A DNA stretch of 64,000 nucleotides. It comes from Actinomadura parmotrematis (GTDB lineage: Bacteria > Actinomycetota > Actinomycetes > Streptosporangiales > Streptosporangiaceae). Shown one piece after another: positions 36,357-43,190 of the stretch. Each line of letters opens with the position of its first letter. Position 1 is the stretch's first letter. The position numbers were made by a program, and so were the translations under genes. The notes below the pieces were generated by a model. It ran no database searches and was not told the origin of the DNA. It was given only the letters and a program-made list of their open reading frames with translations. The stretch is from assembly GCF_019458805.1 (NCBI RefSeq), contig NZ_JAIBOA010000009.1, positions 231,171 through 295,170 on the forward strand, in the 5' to 3' direction.

Positions 36357-37133
36357 TCAGGCGGGTTTGCGGGCGATGATGACGCCGAAGCTGGTCCAGC
36401 GGCCGGCGTCGACGCGGAGGGTGGCGGGGTCGCCGTCGGGGTCGGCCTTGGCGAAGGGGTCGTGGCGGGCGAACTCGTCCCACCAGGCGGTGGCGTCGGC
36501 GGCGTACTCGGCGTGCAAGATCTCGAAACCGACCGCTGCGACGTGGGCGACGGTGCTGTCCAGGTCGCTGAAGCACTCGGCCCAGGAGAAGTCTCCCCTG
36601 GTCACGTAGGGGCGTAGGTCGTCGGGGATGGGGACGTCCAGGTGCATGGGCTCACCGAGGCCGAACACGCCGCCGGGCGCCAGGACGCGGTGGATCTCGC
36701 CGAGCGCGTCGCGGTAGCCGGCCTCGCCCTTCATCGCGCGGATCATCTCCAGCGCGGTGGTCGAGTAGGCGAAGTCGAAGGAGCCGGTGGCCAGCCCGGT
36801 GTCGGGGACGCCCGCCTTGAGGGCGAGGACCCGGTGCGCGACGCCCCACGCGCGGGCGTTGCCGATGACGTGGTCGACCATGGGGCGCCCGTCCTCGCGG
36901 TCGTCCCACGGGTCGAGCGCGAGCGCGGTGACCCCGTACTCCCGGGCCAGGAAGCAGGTCTGCAGCCCGCGGTTGGCGCCGACGTCCAGCAGCGTCGCGC
37001 CCTCCCGCAGCCCCATCGCGTCCGCCATGTGCTCGGCCAGCCGCAACCCGCCCGGCCCGCTGCACTGGGCGTAGACGTGGTCGAGGTCGGGATGGGCGGC
37101 GGCGCGGCGACCGCCGCGATCAGAGTGGCGCAT
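36357..37133 (-). CDS. class I SAM-dependent methyltransferase
   Basis: A 258-aa methyltransferase. Motif I is LLDVGANRGLQTCFLARE (residues about 47-64), the acidic end of strand 2 is LALDPWDD, motif II lies in SFDFAYSTTALEMI, and motif III in HRVLAPGGVFGLGEP. The N-terminal helix region (LDHVYAQCSGPGGLRLAEHMADAMGL) resembles the cap of small-molecule methyltransferases. ATG 37133 starts at the conserved region; an upstream in-frame start at 37169 is possible. It is convergent with the truncated methyltransferase gene, 7 bases apart, and belongs to a different family. A 64-bp palindrome lies upstream. Substrate unknown. Confidence 0.8.
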   Translation of the reverse strand: MRHSDRGGRRAAAHPDLDHVYAQCSGPGGLRLAEHMADAMGLREGATLLDVGANRGLQTCFLAREYGVTALALDPWDDREDGRPMVDHVIGNARAWGVAHRVLALKAGVPDTGLATGSFDFAYSTTALEMIRAMKGEAGYRDALGEIHRVLAPGGVFGLGEPMHLDVPIPDDLRPYVTRGDFSWAECFSDLDSTVAHVAAVGFEILHAEYAADATAWWDEFARHDPFAKADPDGDPATLRVDAGRWTSFGVIIARKPA

Positions 37134-37246
37134 GAACCAAGCCTGTCCCACCGCCCTCCCCGCCCCCATCGTCGCCCCCGGCCCGTCGCACCCCGTGCGA
37201 GCGCGGGCTCCACTGCCCCCGCCCGGATGACCGATCGGTCACCGAG

Positions 37247-37310
37247 CGTTGACTTGCGGCGTGTTGTGTGATTGAAACGTTTCAATCACGCAACACGCCG
37301 CAAGTCAACG
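37247..37310. repeat. 64-bp near-perfect palindrome, copy 3 of the family
   Basis: Thirty-two-base arms meet with no loop at 37278/37279; the only mismatch is T37267 against G37290. The outer arm GTTGACTTGCGGCGTGTTG differs from the copies at 33508 and 34006 at two adjacent positions (CT instead of GA), and the opposite arm carries the compensating change. The interior is unrelated to the other copies. It lies in the 220-base gap between the methyltransferase start and the hypothetical gene at 37354, so it follows the latter's stop on the other side. Confidence 0.88.
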
Positions 37311-37353
37311 AAGAGCGACCAGGTGGTCATGGCGAGGAGGGGCCGACCGGCGG

Positions 37354-37857
37354 TCAGGGGGCGAGGCGCCGGGTCGTGGGCCGGCCTTTGAGGTTGGGGA
37401 GACCGCGCAGGTACTTCTCGCACTGGGTGGCGAAGTCCTCGCCCGGGTCGTGCAGGCGGGTCCGCTCGATGAAGCGGTGGGGGTCGGTGATGGGTGCGGG
37501 CAGCAGGGGGATCTCGGCGATGAACTCGCCGTGGCCCTCGATCGCCGCGGCGAGGGCGATGGCCGCGGCGAGGACCACGCCCACGCAGGTGCGGGTCGGG
37601 CTCGCGGAGAGTTCCACCGGGTCCTCGGGACGGTGGGCGAGCAGCAGAAGACTCGTGCGTTCCCGATAGCCGTCCGCGATCAGGTCGAGGGAGTGGGCGG
37701 AGAGTCGCTCGCCGAGCAGGGTTCCGGGCGGGGCGGCGACCGTCAGTGCGGGCGGGGCGAGGGCCGCCGGCAGGGTTCCCAGGACGTCGTGCGCGGTGCG
37801 CAGCAGCGCGGTGAGGGCGATGGGTCCGGGGACGGTCGCGATGAGGTCTACCGACAT
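37354..37857 (-). CDS. hypothetical protein, second of an orphan pair
   Basis: A 167-aa protein with no family I recognise. The sequence is soluble with a possible amphipathic or hydrophobic helix (CVGVVLAAAIALAAAIEG) in the middle, and ends in a basic tail (LRGLPNLKGRPTTRRLAP). It begins inside the end of the 90-aa gene upstream (10-base overlap), so the two are translated together. The pair sits between the palindrome at 37247 and the AMP-ligase homologue. Small orphan pairs of this sort can be immunity or stress genes, but nothing in the sequence shows it. Confidence 0.6.
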   Translation of the reverse strand: MSVDLIATVPGPIALTALLRTAHDVLGTLPAALAPPALTVAAPPGTLLGERLSAHSLDLIADGYRERTSLLLLAHRPEDPVELSASPTRTCVGVVLAAAIALAAAIEGHGEFIAEIPLLPAPITDPHRFIERTRLHDPGEDFATQCEKYLRGLPNLKGRPTTRRLAP

Positions 37858-38120
37858 GCCGGTCGACCGTCCGGCGTCCGGTGGCGGCCGGCGATGGCGC
37901 GGGCCGTCTGGATGATGTCCGCCAGCAGGGCGGCCGGGACGTCGCCGCTTCGCGGGGCGATGCTCGCCACGGCGTCGTTCCGATCGCCGCCGTCGGGAAG
38001 GGCGACGGCGACGAGACCCTCCCGTCCGCCCAGGCCGGCGAAGTGGAACTCGATGAGGTGTTCGCTGCCGGGCGCGTCGAACGTCTCGATCACTTCGACC
38101 TTCCGGTCTCCGATTCTCAT
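37848..38120 (-). CDS. hypothetical protein, first of an orphan pair
   Basis: A 90-aa soluble protein, MRIGDRKVEVIETFDAPGSEHLIEFHFAGLGGREGLVAVALPDGG..., predicted to be beta strands followed by a C-terminal helix (VPAALLADIIQTARAIAGRHR). I do not recognise the family. Its stop overlaps the start of the downstream 167-aa gene by 10 bases, and its start lies 26 bases after the AMP-ligase homologue's stop, so all three may share a transcript. Coding potential is supported by composition and coupling rather than by homology. Confidence 0.6.
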   Translation of the reverse strand: MRIGDRKVEVIETFDAPGSEHLIEFHFAGLGGREGLVAVALPDGGDRNDAVASIAPRSGDVPAALLADIIQTARAIAGRHRTPDGRPACR

Positions 38121-38146
38121 CGCATCACGCTAGGGCCTCGGGTGGG

Positions 38147-39487
38147 TCAGAGGTCGATGAGGTCGAAGGTGCCTTGGGCCGCTTGGGCGCGGAGGGTTTT
38201 CTTGTCGGGAGCGCCGGTCGTCGTCTTGGGGACTTCGGGGACGAAGGCCCAGCGTTCCGGGAGGGTGCGGTACGGGACGTGGGTGGCCAGGTAGGTGCGG
38301 AGGAGGTCGGCGGTCTTCTCGGCGGGGTAGCGGAGGCCGTTGTGGAGGGCGACGACCGCGAGGGGGCGCTCGCCCAGGCGGTCGTCGGGGACGGCGACGA
38401 CGGCGGCCTCGGCGACCGTGGAGTGGCGGAGGAGGTGCCGCTCCAGCTCGGCGGCGGGGATGCGCTCGTTGCCGGACCTGATGACGTCGTCCGCCGGGAC
38501 GTCGGCGGGGACAGGGGCGGCGTCCGGGCCCGGGAGGTGCCGGAGGGTGACGCCGAGGGCGTCGTAGCCGCGCACCAGGGACGCCGGGCAGGTCGCGCCG
38601 AGGACGGCGCCGGAGATCAGGGAGGAGAGGTCCGCGGACGGGTCGGTGCGGACGTGGTCGAGGAGGGCCTCCCAGACGGCGGCGGTCGCCACTCCCCTGG
38701 TGGGGCGGGCGGCGGCGACGAAGGCGGCGAGGGCGGCCGGGGCCAGGAAGCGGTCGGGGAGGGCCAGGGACGCGCCGGTCAGGAGGGCCGCGTAGGGCAG
38801 GCTCCAGGCCGGTTCCGCCGAGTGCGGGACGGCGACCAGGAAGGTGTCGCCGCTCGACAGCGCGAGGGCGTCGGGCAGCACGGACGACAGTGCCCGCAGG
38901 TAGAGCGAGCGGTGGCTGTGCACGACCCGTTCGAGGTCGCCTCCGGTGTCGCGGACGTGGCAGAGGGCCGCGGCGGCGCGCTCGTCCTGGTCCGGCCAGG
39001 CGTACTCGCCGGGACGGTCCGCCAGCAGTTCGGCGTAGGCGTGGACGGTGACGCCGGCCGGCGGGTCGAGGGGGGAGCCGCCGGTGACGACGACGTGGCG
39101 GAGCACCGGGATGCGGGGCAGCAGGGGCGCGGCCAGCGGGGCGAGGGAGCCGTCCAGGACGAGCACCTCGGCGCCGCCGTCGCGGGCGCTGCGGCAGAGC
39201 GGCCCGGCGGGCAGGCCGGCGTCCAGGGGGTGCAGGACGGCGCCCATGGCGGGCACCGCGAGGGCGCATTCCAGGTGCTCGCGGTCGCTCCACATGAGGG
39301 TGGCGACGCGGTCGCCGGGGGCGACGCCGAGCGCGGTGAGCGCGTGCGCGAGGCGGGCCGCGCCCGCGCGCAGCAGCGCTCCGTCGGCGGTGCGGGCGCC
39401 GTTCCCGGCGGCGGTCGTGACGGTGCCGCCGGGGAGCCCCAGGAGCCGGGTGATCAGCAGCGGGGCGTCCTGCACGGTGCTCAGCAT
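38147..39487 (-). CDS. degenerate AMP-binding acyl-CoA synthetase homologue
   Basis: A 446-aa protein of the fatty-acyl-CoA ligase family. The N-terminal domain aligns well (LAHALTALGVAPGDRVATLMWSDREHLECALAVPAMGAVLHPLDAGL) and the C-terminal domain retains DDVIRSGNERIPAAELERHLL and VPKTTTGAPDKKTLR with the end Lys. The P-loop, normally TSGTTGxPKG, reads HVRDTGGDLERVVHSHRS, and the segment between LRHLPG and DDVIRSG, which should hold the adenylate-binding GYGxTE and TGD motifs, is missing (about 90 residues). It is therefore unlikely to activate acids. The frame is uninterrupted. It follows the MerR gene on the same strand with a 101-base gap. Possibly an inactive binding or scaffold protein. 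Confidence 0.75.
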   Translation of the reverse strand: MLSTVQDAPLLITRLLGLPGGTVTTAAGNGARTADGALLRAGAARLAHALTALGVAPGDRVATLMWSDREHLECALAVPAMGAVLHPLDAGLPAGPLCRSARDGGAEVLVLDGSLAPLAAPLLPRIPVLRHVVVTGGSPLDPPAGVTVHAYAELLADRPGEYAWPDQDERAAAALCHVRDTGGDLERVVHSHRSLYLRALSSVLPDALALSSGDTFLVAVPHSAEPAWSLPYAALLTGASLALPDRFLAPAALAAFVAAARPTRGVATAAVWEALLDHVRTDPSADLSSLISGAVLGATCPASLVRGYDALGVTLRHLPGPDAAPVPADVPADDVIRSGNERIPAAELERHLLRHSTVAEAAVVAVPDDRLGERPLAVVALHNGLRYPAEKTADLLRTYLATHVPYRTLPERWAFVPEVPKTTTGAPDKKTLRAQAAQGTFDLIDL

Positions 39488-39588
39488 CGGCGATCCATCC
39501 GTCGGCGCGAGGTTGTTACCAGTGGGTGTTACCGGTCAGTACCGGAATGGGCGCGAGCGTAGACCATGGGGCGGGTTCTGTCACGGGG

Positions 39589-40356
39589 TCAGGCGGGCGG
39601 GGGCTCCTCGCCCGCGCGGAGGTCGCGGCGGAGGTCGTCCATCTCCTTGGCGACGCGGCGGTCCATGGCCCGGTTGAAGTGCTCGTCGGCGACGGTGCGG
39701 GCGACCGGCCGGAGCCGGTCGACGACGGCCGCGAGGCCCTCCAGGTCGGCGCCGGAGGGGTGCGTGCCGGGTCCGGCGACGCGGTCGATCAGGTGGGTGC
39801 GGATGAGGCGGACGAGGCCGTAGGCCATCCGGTCGAAGGCGGCCTCCAGCTCCCAGGCGACGGGCAGGATCGCCGTCAGCGGGATGCCCGCCCGGACGAG
39901 CTCGGCGGTCGCCTCCAGCAGCCGGGCGCTCGTGTGCAGGACGCGGCCGCCCTCGACGCGCAGGTAGCCGAGCTCGACGGCCTCAGCGAGGGTGGCGTCG
40001 GTGACCTGGTCGCCGAACAGCTCGACGAGCCGGTCCCGGCCGATCTCCACCGGGGTCTGCTCGGCCCAGGGCGCGGTCACCGCCCGCTCGAAGCCGAGCA
40101 GCTCGACGACGCCGCGGCCCTCGCCGGCGGCGGCGAGCAGCTCCTCGATGCCGTCCAGCCGGTGGCCGCGCTCGACCAGCTCGGCGATGAGCCGCAGCCG
40201 GTCCAGGTGGGCGGACGAGTACCAGGCGGTCCGGCCGCGCCGCTCGGGCGGCGGCAGCAGCCGGCGCTCCTGGTAGTAGCGGAGCGTGCGCACCGGGACG
40301 CCGGCCGCCGCCGCCAGCTCCTCGACGCGGTACTCCTCGGCCGGCTGCTCGTCCAT
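39589..40356 (-). CDS. MerR-family transcriptional regulator
   Basis: A 255-aa regulator. The N-terminal winged HTH YRVEELAAAAGVPVRTLRYYQERRLLPPPERRGRTAWYSSAHLDRLRLIAEL (residues about 8-58) is classical MerR, with the YY-x-ERRLL pattern of drug- or metabolite-responsive members. The C-terminal 190 residues form an unassigned helical effector domain with one central stretch (ILPVAWELEAAFDRMAYGLVRLIRTHLID); no Cys ligands for a metal. ATG 40356 follows a GAGGGGGGA ribosome site; the frame opens 7 codons earlier. It is upstream of the AMP-ligase homologue on the same strand and may control it. Confidence 0.85.
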   Translation of the reverse strand: MDEQPAEEYRVEELAAAAGVPVRTLRYYQERRLLPPPERRGRTAWYSSAHLDRLRLIAELVERGHRLDGIEELLAAAGEGRGVVELLGFERAVTAPWAEQTPVEIGRDRLVELFGDQVTDATLAEAVELGYLRVEGGRVLHTSARLLEATAELVRAGIPLTAILPVAWELEAAFDRMAYGLVRLIRTHLIDRVAGPGTHPSGADLEGLAAVVDRLRPVARTVADEHFNRAMDRRVAKEMDDLRRDLRAGEEPPPA

Positions 40357-40417
40357 GTCCCCCCTCGTTCCGGGCACGACCCTCCCATTACGGGCCGGGA
40401 CGGTCCACCGGTTCGGG

Positions 40418-40981
40418 TCAGCGCGCGCGCAGCCCGCCGAGGATCAGCTCGATGAGCCGCTCGCGGCGCGCGGCGAGGACCGGCGACTGGTCGACGACGG
40501 TCGCGACGCCCCCGGCCAGCGCGAACAGGTCGCCGCCGTCCACGTCGGGGCGGATGTCCCCGGACGCCTGCGCGCGCGCGAGGAGCCGCCCGCCCGCTTC
40601 CCGGAAGGCGTCGCAGGACGCTTTGAGGGGCGAGTCGCCGTCCGCGCTCGCCATGAGCGACGGGGCGAGTCCCCGGTACACCGTCGTCCCGGCGGTGAAC
40701 TCGTCCAGCCAGGCGGTGAGCGCCTCCAGGGGCGGCAGTTCGGCGGCGAGGGCGTCCGCGCGGGCGGCGAGCCGGTCGAACCGGGCGCCGAGCAGCGCGC
40801 CGAGCAGCTCCTCGCGGGTGGCGAAGTGGCGGTAGAGGGTGCCCATGCCGACGCCGGCGCGGCGGGCGATGTCGCGGAGGGACGCCTGCGCGCCCTGCTC
40901 CGCGACGACCTCGGCGGCGACGTCCAGCAGGATCGCGCGGTTGCGCCGGGCGTCGGCGCGCGGGGCGCGGGGCTCGGTCAT
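40418..40981 (-). CDS. TetR-family repressor of the divergent oxidoreductase
   Basis: A 187-aa TetR regulator. The DNA-binding part is RRNRAILLDVAAEVVAEQGAQASLRDIARRAGVGMGTLYRHFATREELLGALL (residues about 12-65); the C-terminal ligand domain is typical of the family (TAWLDEFTAGTTVYRGLA ... LEALTAW region). It diverges from the NADP-dependent oxidoreductase gene. The 84-base gap holds two identical 13-bp palindromes overlapping a promoter, a textbook TetR arrangement, so it most likely represses the oxidoreductase and perhaps itself. The inducer is probably a quinone or electrophile, judging by the target; that is inference. Confidence 0.88.
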   Translation of the reverse strand: MTEPRAPRADARRNRAILLDVAAEVVAEQGAQASLRDIARRAGVGMGTLYRHFATREELLGALLGARFDRLAARADALAAELPPLEALTAWLDEFTAGTTVYRGLAPSLMASADGDSPLKASCDAFREAGGRLLARAQASGDIRPDVDGGDLFALAGGVATVVDQSPVLAARRERLIELILGGLRAR

Positions 40982-40997
40982 GGCGGGATCCTAGGCG

Positions 40998-41043
40998 TTG
41001 ACAGACGGAGCACTGCTCCGGTTATTATCCGGAGCACTGCTCC
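40998..41043 (+). promoter_or_regulatory. promoter with paired TetR-type operators
   Basis: TTGACA at 40998-41003 and TATTAT at 41023-41028 (19-base spacer) form the promoter. GGAGCACTGCTCC occurs twice, at 41007-41019 in the spacer and at 41031-41043 just after the -10 element; each is a palindrome with 6-base arms, centres 24 bases apart. Repressor bound here would block transcription of the gene at 41066. The divergent TetR gene is the obvious source. Confidence 0.85.
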
Positions 41044-41065
41044 ACTTTACTCCGGGAGAGAAGCG

Positions 41066-42022
41066 ATGCGCGCGATCCGCGTTCACGAACAGGGCGGCCC
41101 CGGCAAGCTCCGGCTGGACGAGGTCCCCGTCCCCGAGCCCGCGCCGGGCGAGGTCCTGCTCCGCGTCCGCGCGGCGGGCCTGAACCCGCCCGACTGGTAC
41201 ATCCGGTCCGGCTTCGGGCAGGTCCCGGCCGGCATGCGGCCGGAGATCCGCTTCCCGTTCACGCCCGGTTCGGACGCCTCCGGCGTCGTCGAGGCGCTCG
41301 GCCCGGACGCGGACGGGCTCGCGGTCGGCGACGAGGTGTTCGGCATGATCCGGTGGGGCGATCTCGGCAACGCCGGCCGCACCTACGCCGAGTACGCGAC
41401 CGCTCCCGTCGCCCACCTGGCCCGCAAGCCCGCCTCGATCGACCACGTGCACGCCGCCGCCGTGCCGATGTCGGGCCTCACCGCCCTGCAGAACCTCTAC
41501 GGCGAGGTCGATCCGCAGGAGGGGAGCCGCGTGCTCGTCATCGGCGCGGCGGGCGGCGTCGGGCACTTCGCCGTGCAGCTCGCCAAGGCGCGCGGCGCGC
41601 ACGTCGTCGCCGTCGCGTCCGGGCGCCACGCGGCGTTCCTGAAGGAGCTCGGCGCGGACGAGGTCGTCGACTACACCGCCGGCCCCTACGAGGACGCGAC
41701 CGGCGGCATCGACCACGCCGTGGACTGCGTCGGCGGCCCGGAGGCCAGCCGGGTGCTGCGGGCGGTGCGCGACGGCGGCACCGTCACGCCGATCTTCTTC
41801 GGCGACTACCGCGAGGACGAGGCCGCCGCGCGCGGCATCACCTTCCCCCGCACGCGCGTGTTCTCCAGCGGCGAGGGCATGGCCGAGCTCGCCGGGCTGC
41901 TGGAGGAGGGCGTCCTGCGGGCGGCCGTCGAGCGGACGTTCGCCCTGGAGGACGCGGTCGCGGCGCACGAGCGCGCCGAGCGGGGCCACCTTCAGGGCAA
42001 GCTCGTGCTCACCGTCGGTTGA
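41066..42022 (+). CDS. NADP-dependent oxidoreductase, quinone-reductase type MDR
   Basis: A 318-aa zinc-free medium-chain dehydrogenase/reductase. MRAIRVHEQGGPGKLRLDEVPVPEP opens it, FTPGSDASGVVEALGP marks the catalytic domain, and VLVIGAAGGVGHFAVQLAKARGAHVVAVA is the NADPH-binding motif; zinc ligand residues are absent. The family reduces quinones or alpha,beta-unsaturated carbonyls. ATG 41066 has GGGAGAG at 41054-41060. Expression should be controlled by the TetR protein through the twin operators. Its 3' end overlaps that of the convergent hydrolase by 14 bases. Confidence 0.88.
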   Translation: MRAIRVHEQGGPGKLRLDEVPVPEPAPGEVLLRVRAAGLNPPDWYIRSGFGQVPAGMRPEIRFPFTPGSDASGVVEALGPDADGLAVGDEVFGMIRWGDLGNAGRTYAEYATAPVAHLARKPASIDHVHAAAVPMSGLTALQNLYGEVDPQEGSRVLVIGAAGGVGHFAVQLAKARGAHVVAVASGRHAAFLKELGADEVVDYTAGPYEDATGGIDHAVDCVGGPEASRVLRAVRDGGTVTPIFFGDYREDEAAARGITFPRTRVFSSGEGMAELAGLLEEGVLRAAVERTFALEDAVAAHERAERGHLQGKLVLTVG

Positions 42023-42548
42023 GCGTCTTCTCCAGCTCGGCGAGGAGCCGCTCACCCTCGGGCCAGGGACCGAAGCCGGCGTCGATGTTGAGGTGGCCGG
42101 CGGCGCCGGCGTCGTGGAAGCGGGCGCCCCAGGCGTCCGCGAAGTGCCGGGCGCGGTCGAGGGACATGTAGGCGTCGTCGCGGCTGCCGACGAGGATCGC
42201 CGGGAACGGCAGCGGCCCGTCCGGGATCGGCGCGAAGTTCCGGATGTCGGGGATGTCGAGGCGGTCCATGTCGGGCGGGGCGACGAGGAGCGCGCCGCGC
42301 GCCCCGGCCCCGCCGGTGCGGGCCGCCCACTCCACGACGGTCAGCACGCCGAGGCTGTGGGCGACGAGGACGGGCGGCGCGGCCCGCGCGGCGATCGTCT
42401 CGCCGAGGCGGGCGACCCAGGCGTCCCGCTCGGCGACGTCCCAGTCGTCCTGCTCGACCCGGACGGCGCCGGGCACGGCCTCCGCCCACCGGGACTGCCA
42501 GTGCCCCGGCCCGGAGCCCTGCCAGCCGGGGACGATCACGATGCTCAT
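42009..42548 (-). CDS. RBBP9/YdeN-family serine hydrolase
   Basis: A 179-aa small alpha/beta hydrolase. SIVIVPGWQGSGPGHWQSRW at the N-terminus, the nucleophile motif VLVAHSLGVLTVVEW, and DIRNFAPIPDGPLPFPAILVGSRDDAYM with the catalytic Asp, then GHLNIDAGFGPWPEG with the His, are the RBBP9/YdeN signature. Substrates are poorly known in bacteria. ATG 42548 sits at the conserved start; the longer frame from 42575 lacks a ribosome site. Convergent with, and overlapping by 14 bases, the oxidoreductase gene. Confidence 0.87.
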   Translation of the reverse strand: MSIVIVPGWQGSGPGHWQSRWAEAVPGAVRVEQDDWDVAERDAWVARLGETIAARAAPPVLVAHSLGVLTVVEWAARTGGAGARGALLVAPPDMDRLDIPDIRNFAPIPDGPLPFPAILVGSRDDAYMSLDRARHFADAWGARFHDAGAAGHLNIDAGFGPWPEGERLLAELEKTLNRR

Positions 42549-42712
42549 GGGCGGATTATGGCGCACCCGCACCATCCGGCCCGGAACCGCACCGGCGTTT
42601 CACCGGCGGACGCACCGTGGCCGCCCGGTCACCCTTCGCGGCAGGTTTATCGAACTGTGACAAGAAAGGCGTCCGGCCTTTCCTGCGGCGTTCCTGAATG
42701 GTCATGCGGAAA

Positions 42713-42756
42713 GGCCGGAGGCCGGGGTCCCGCGAGGGGTGCCCCGGCCTCCGGCC
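42713..42756. terminator. hairpin terminator after the GlsB-like gene
   Basis: A perfect 15-bp inverted repeat: 42713-42727 (GGCCGGAGGCCGGGG) pairs with 42742-42756 around a 14-base loop. It begins 18 bases beyond the stop of the minus-strand gene at 42775. A second weaker stem, GAAAGGC/GCCTTTC at 42664-42670/42676-42682, lies beyond it. Confidence 0.7.
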
Positions 42757-42774
42757 GAGCGGTCGCGCTACCGG

Positions 42775-43056
42775 TTACCGGCGGGTACCGGTGTGGCTGC
42801 GGCGCTGGACGGCGGCGACGATGGCGACGCCCACCGCGGCGAGGGCGACCTGCATGAGCAGCTCGATCCAGTCGATGCCGTCGGTGTGGTCGACGCCGAT
42901 CTGCTGCGCGATCGCGGTGCCGAGGAGCGCGGCGACGATGCCGACGCCGATGGTCAGCAGGATGCCGATCGGCTGGCGGCCGGGCAGCGCCAGGCGGCCC
43001 AGGACACCGATGACGGCGCCGACGACGATGGCGATAAGAATGGTGGTGACGGTCAC
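42775..43056 (-). CDS. GlsB/YeaQ/YmgE-family stress-response membrane protein
   Basis: A 93-aa membrane protein of the transglycosylase-associated (GlsB/YeaQ) family. Three hydrophobic helices are visible (TTILIAIVVGAVIGVLGRLAL, GILLTIGVGIVAALLGTAIAQQ, IELLMQVALAAVGVAIVAAV) with the conserved Gly-rich GxxxG patterns and the positively charged GRLALPGRQ loop. Members are induced under envelope stress; the molecular role is not settled. The name transglycosylase is historical. It ends before a hairpin terminator. Confidence 0.85.
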   Translation of the reverse strand: MTVTTILIAIVVGAVIGVLGRLALPGRQPIGILLTIGVGIVAALLGTAIAQQIGVDHTDGIDWIELLMQVALAAVGVAIVAAVQRRSHTGTRR

Positions 43057-43190
43057 GGTCCGACCTCCTCAGCAGGGGTACTGTCGGGTCCTGATATGCC
43101 CGTCCCATGGCGTCTACACCTCGCCGCCCAAAGAAAAAAGAAATCATTCGAGGGGCTTTGAAAGGCGCGGCAGAGGGCAGAGGAAGCCGT

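Noticed and set aside
33508..37310. Palindromes as a CRISPR array
   Set aside because: The copies are inverted repeats hundreds to thousands of bases apart with no regular spacers and no cas genes.
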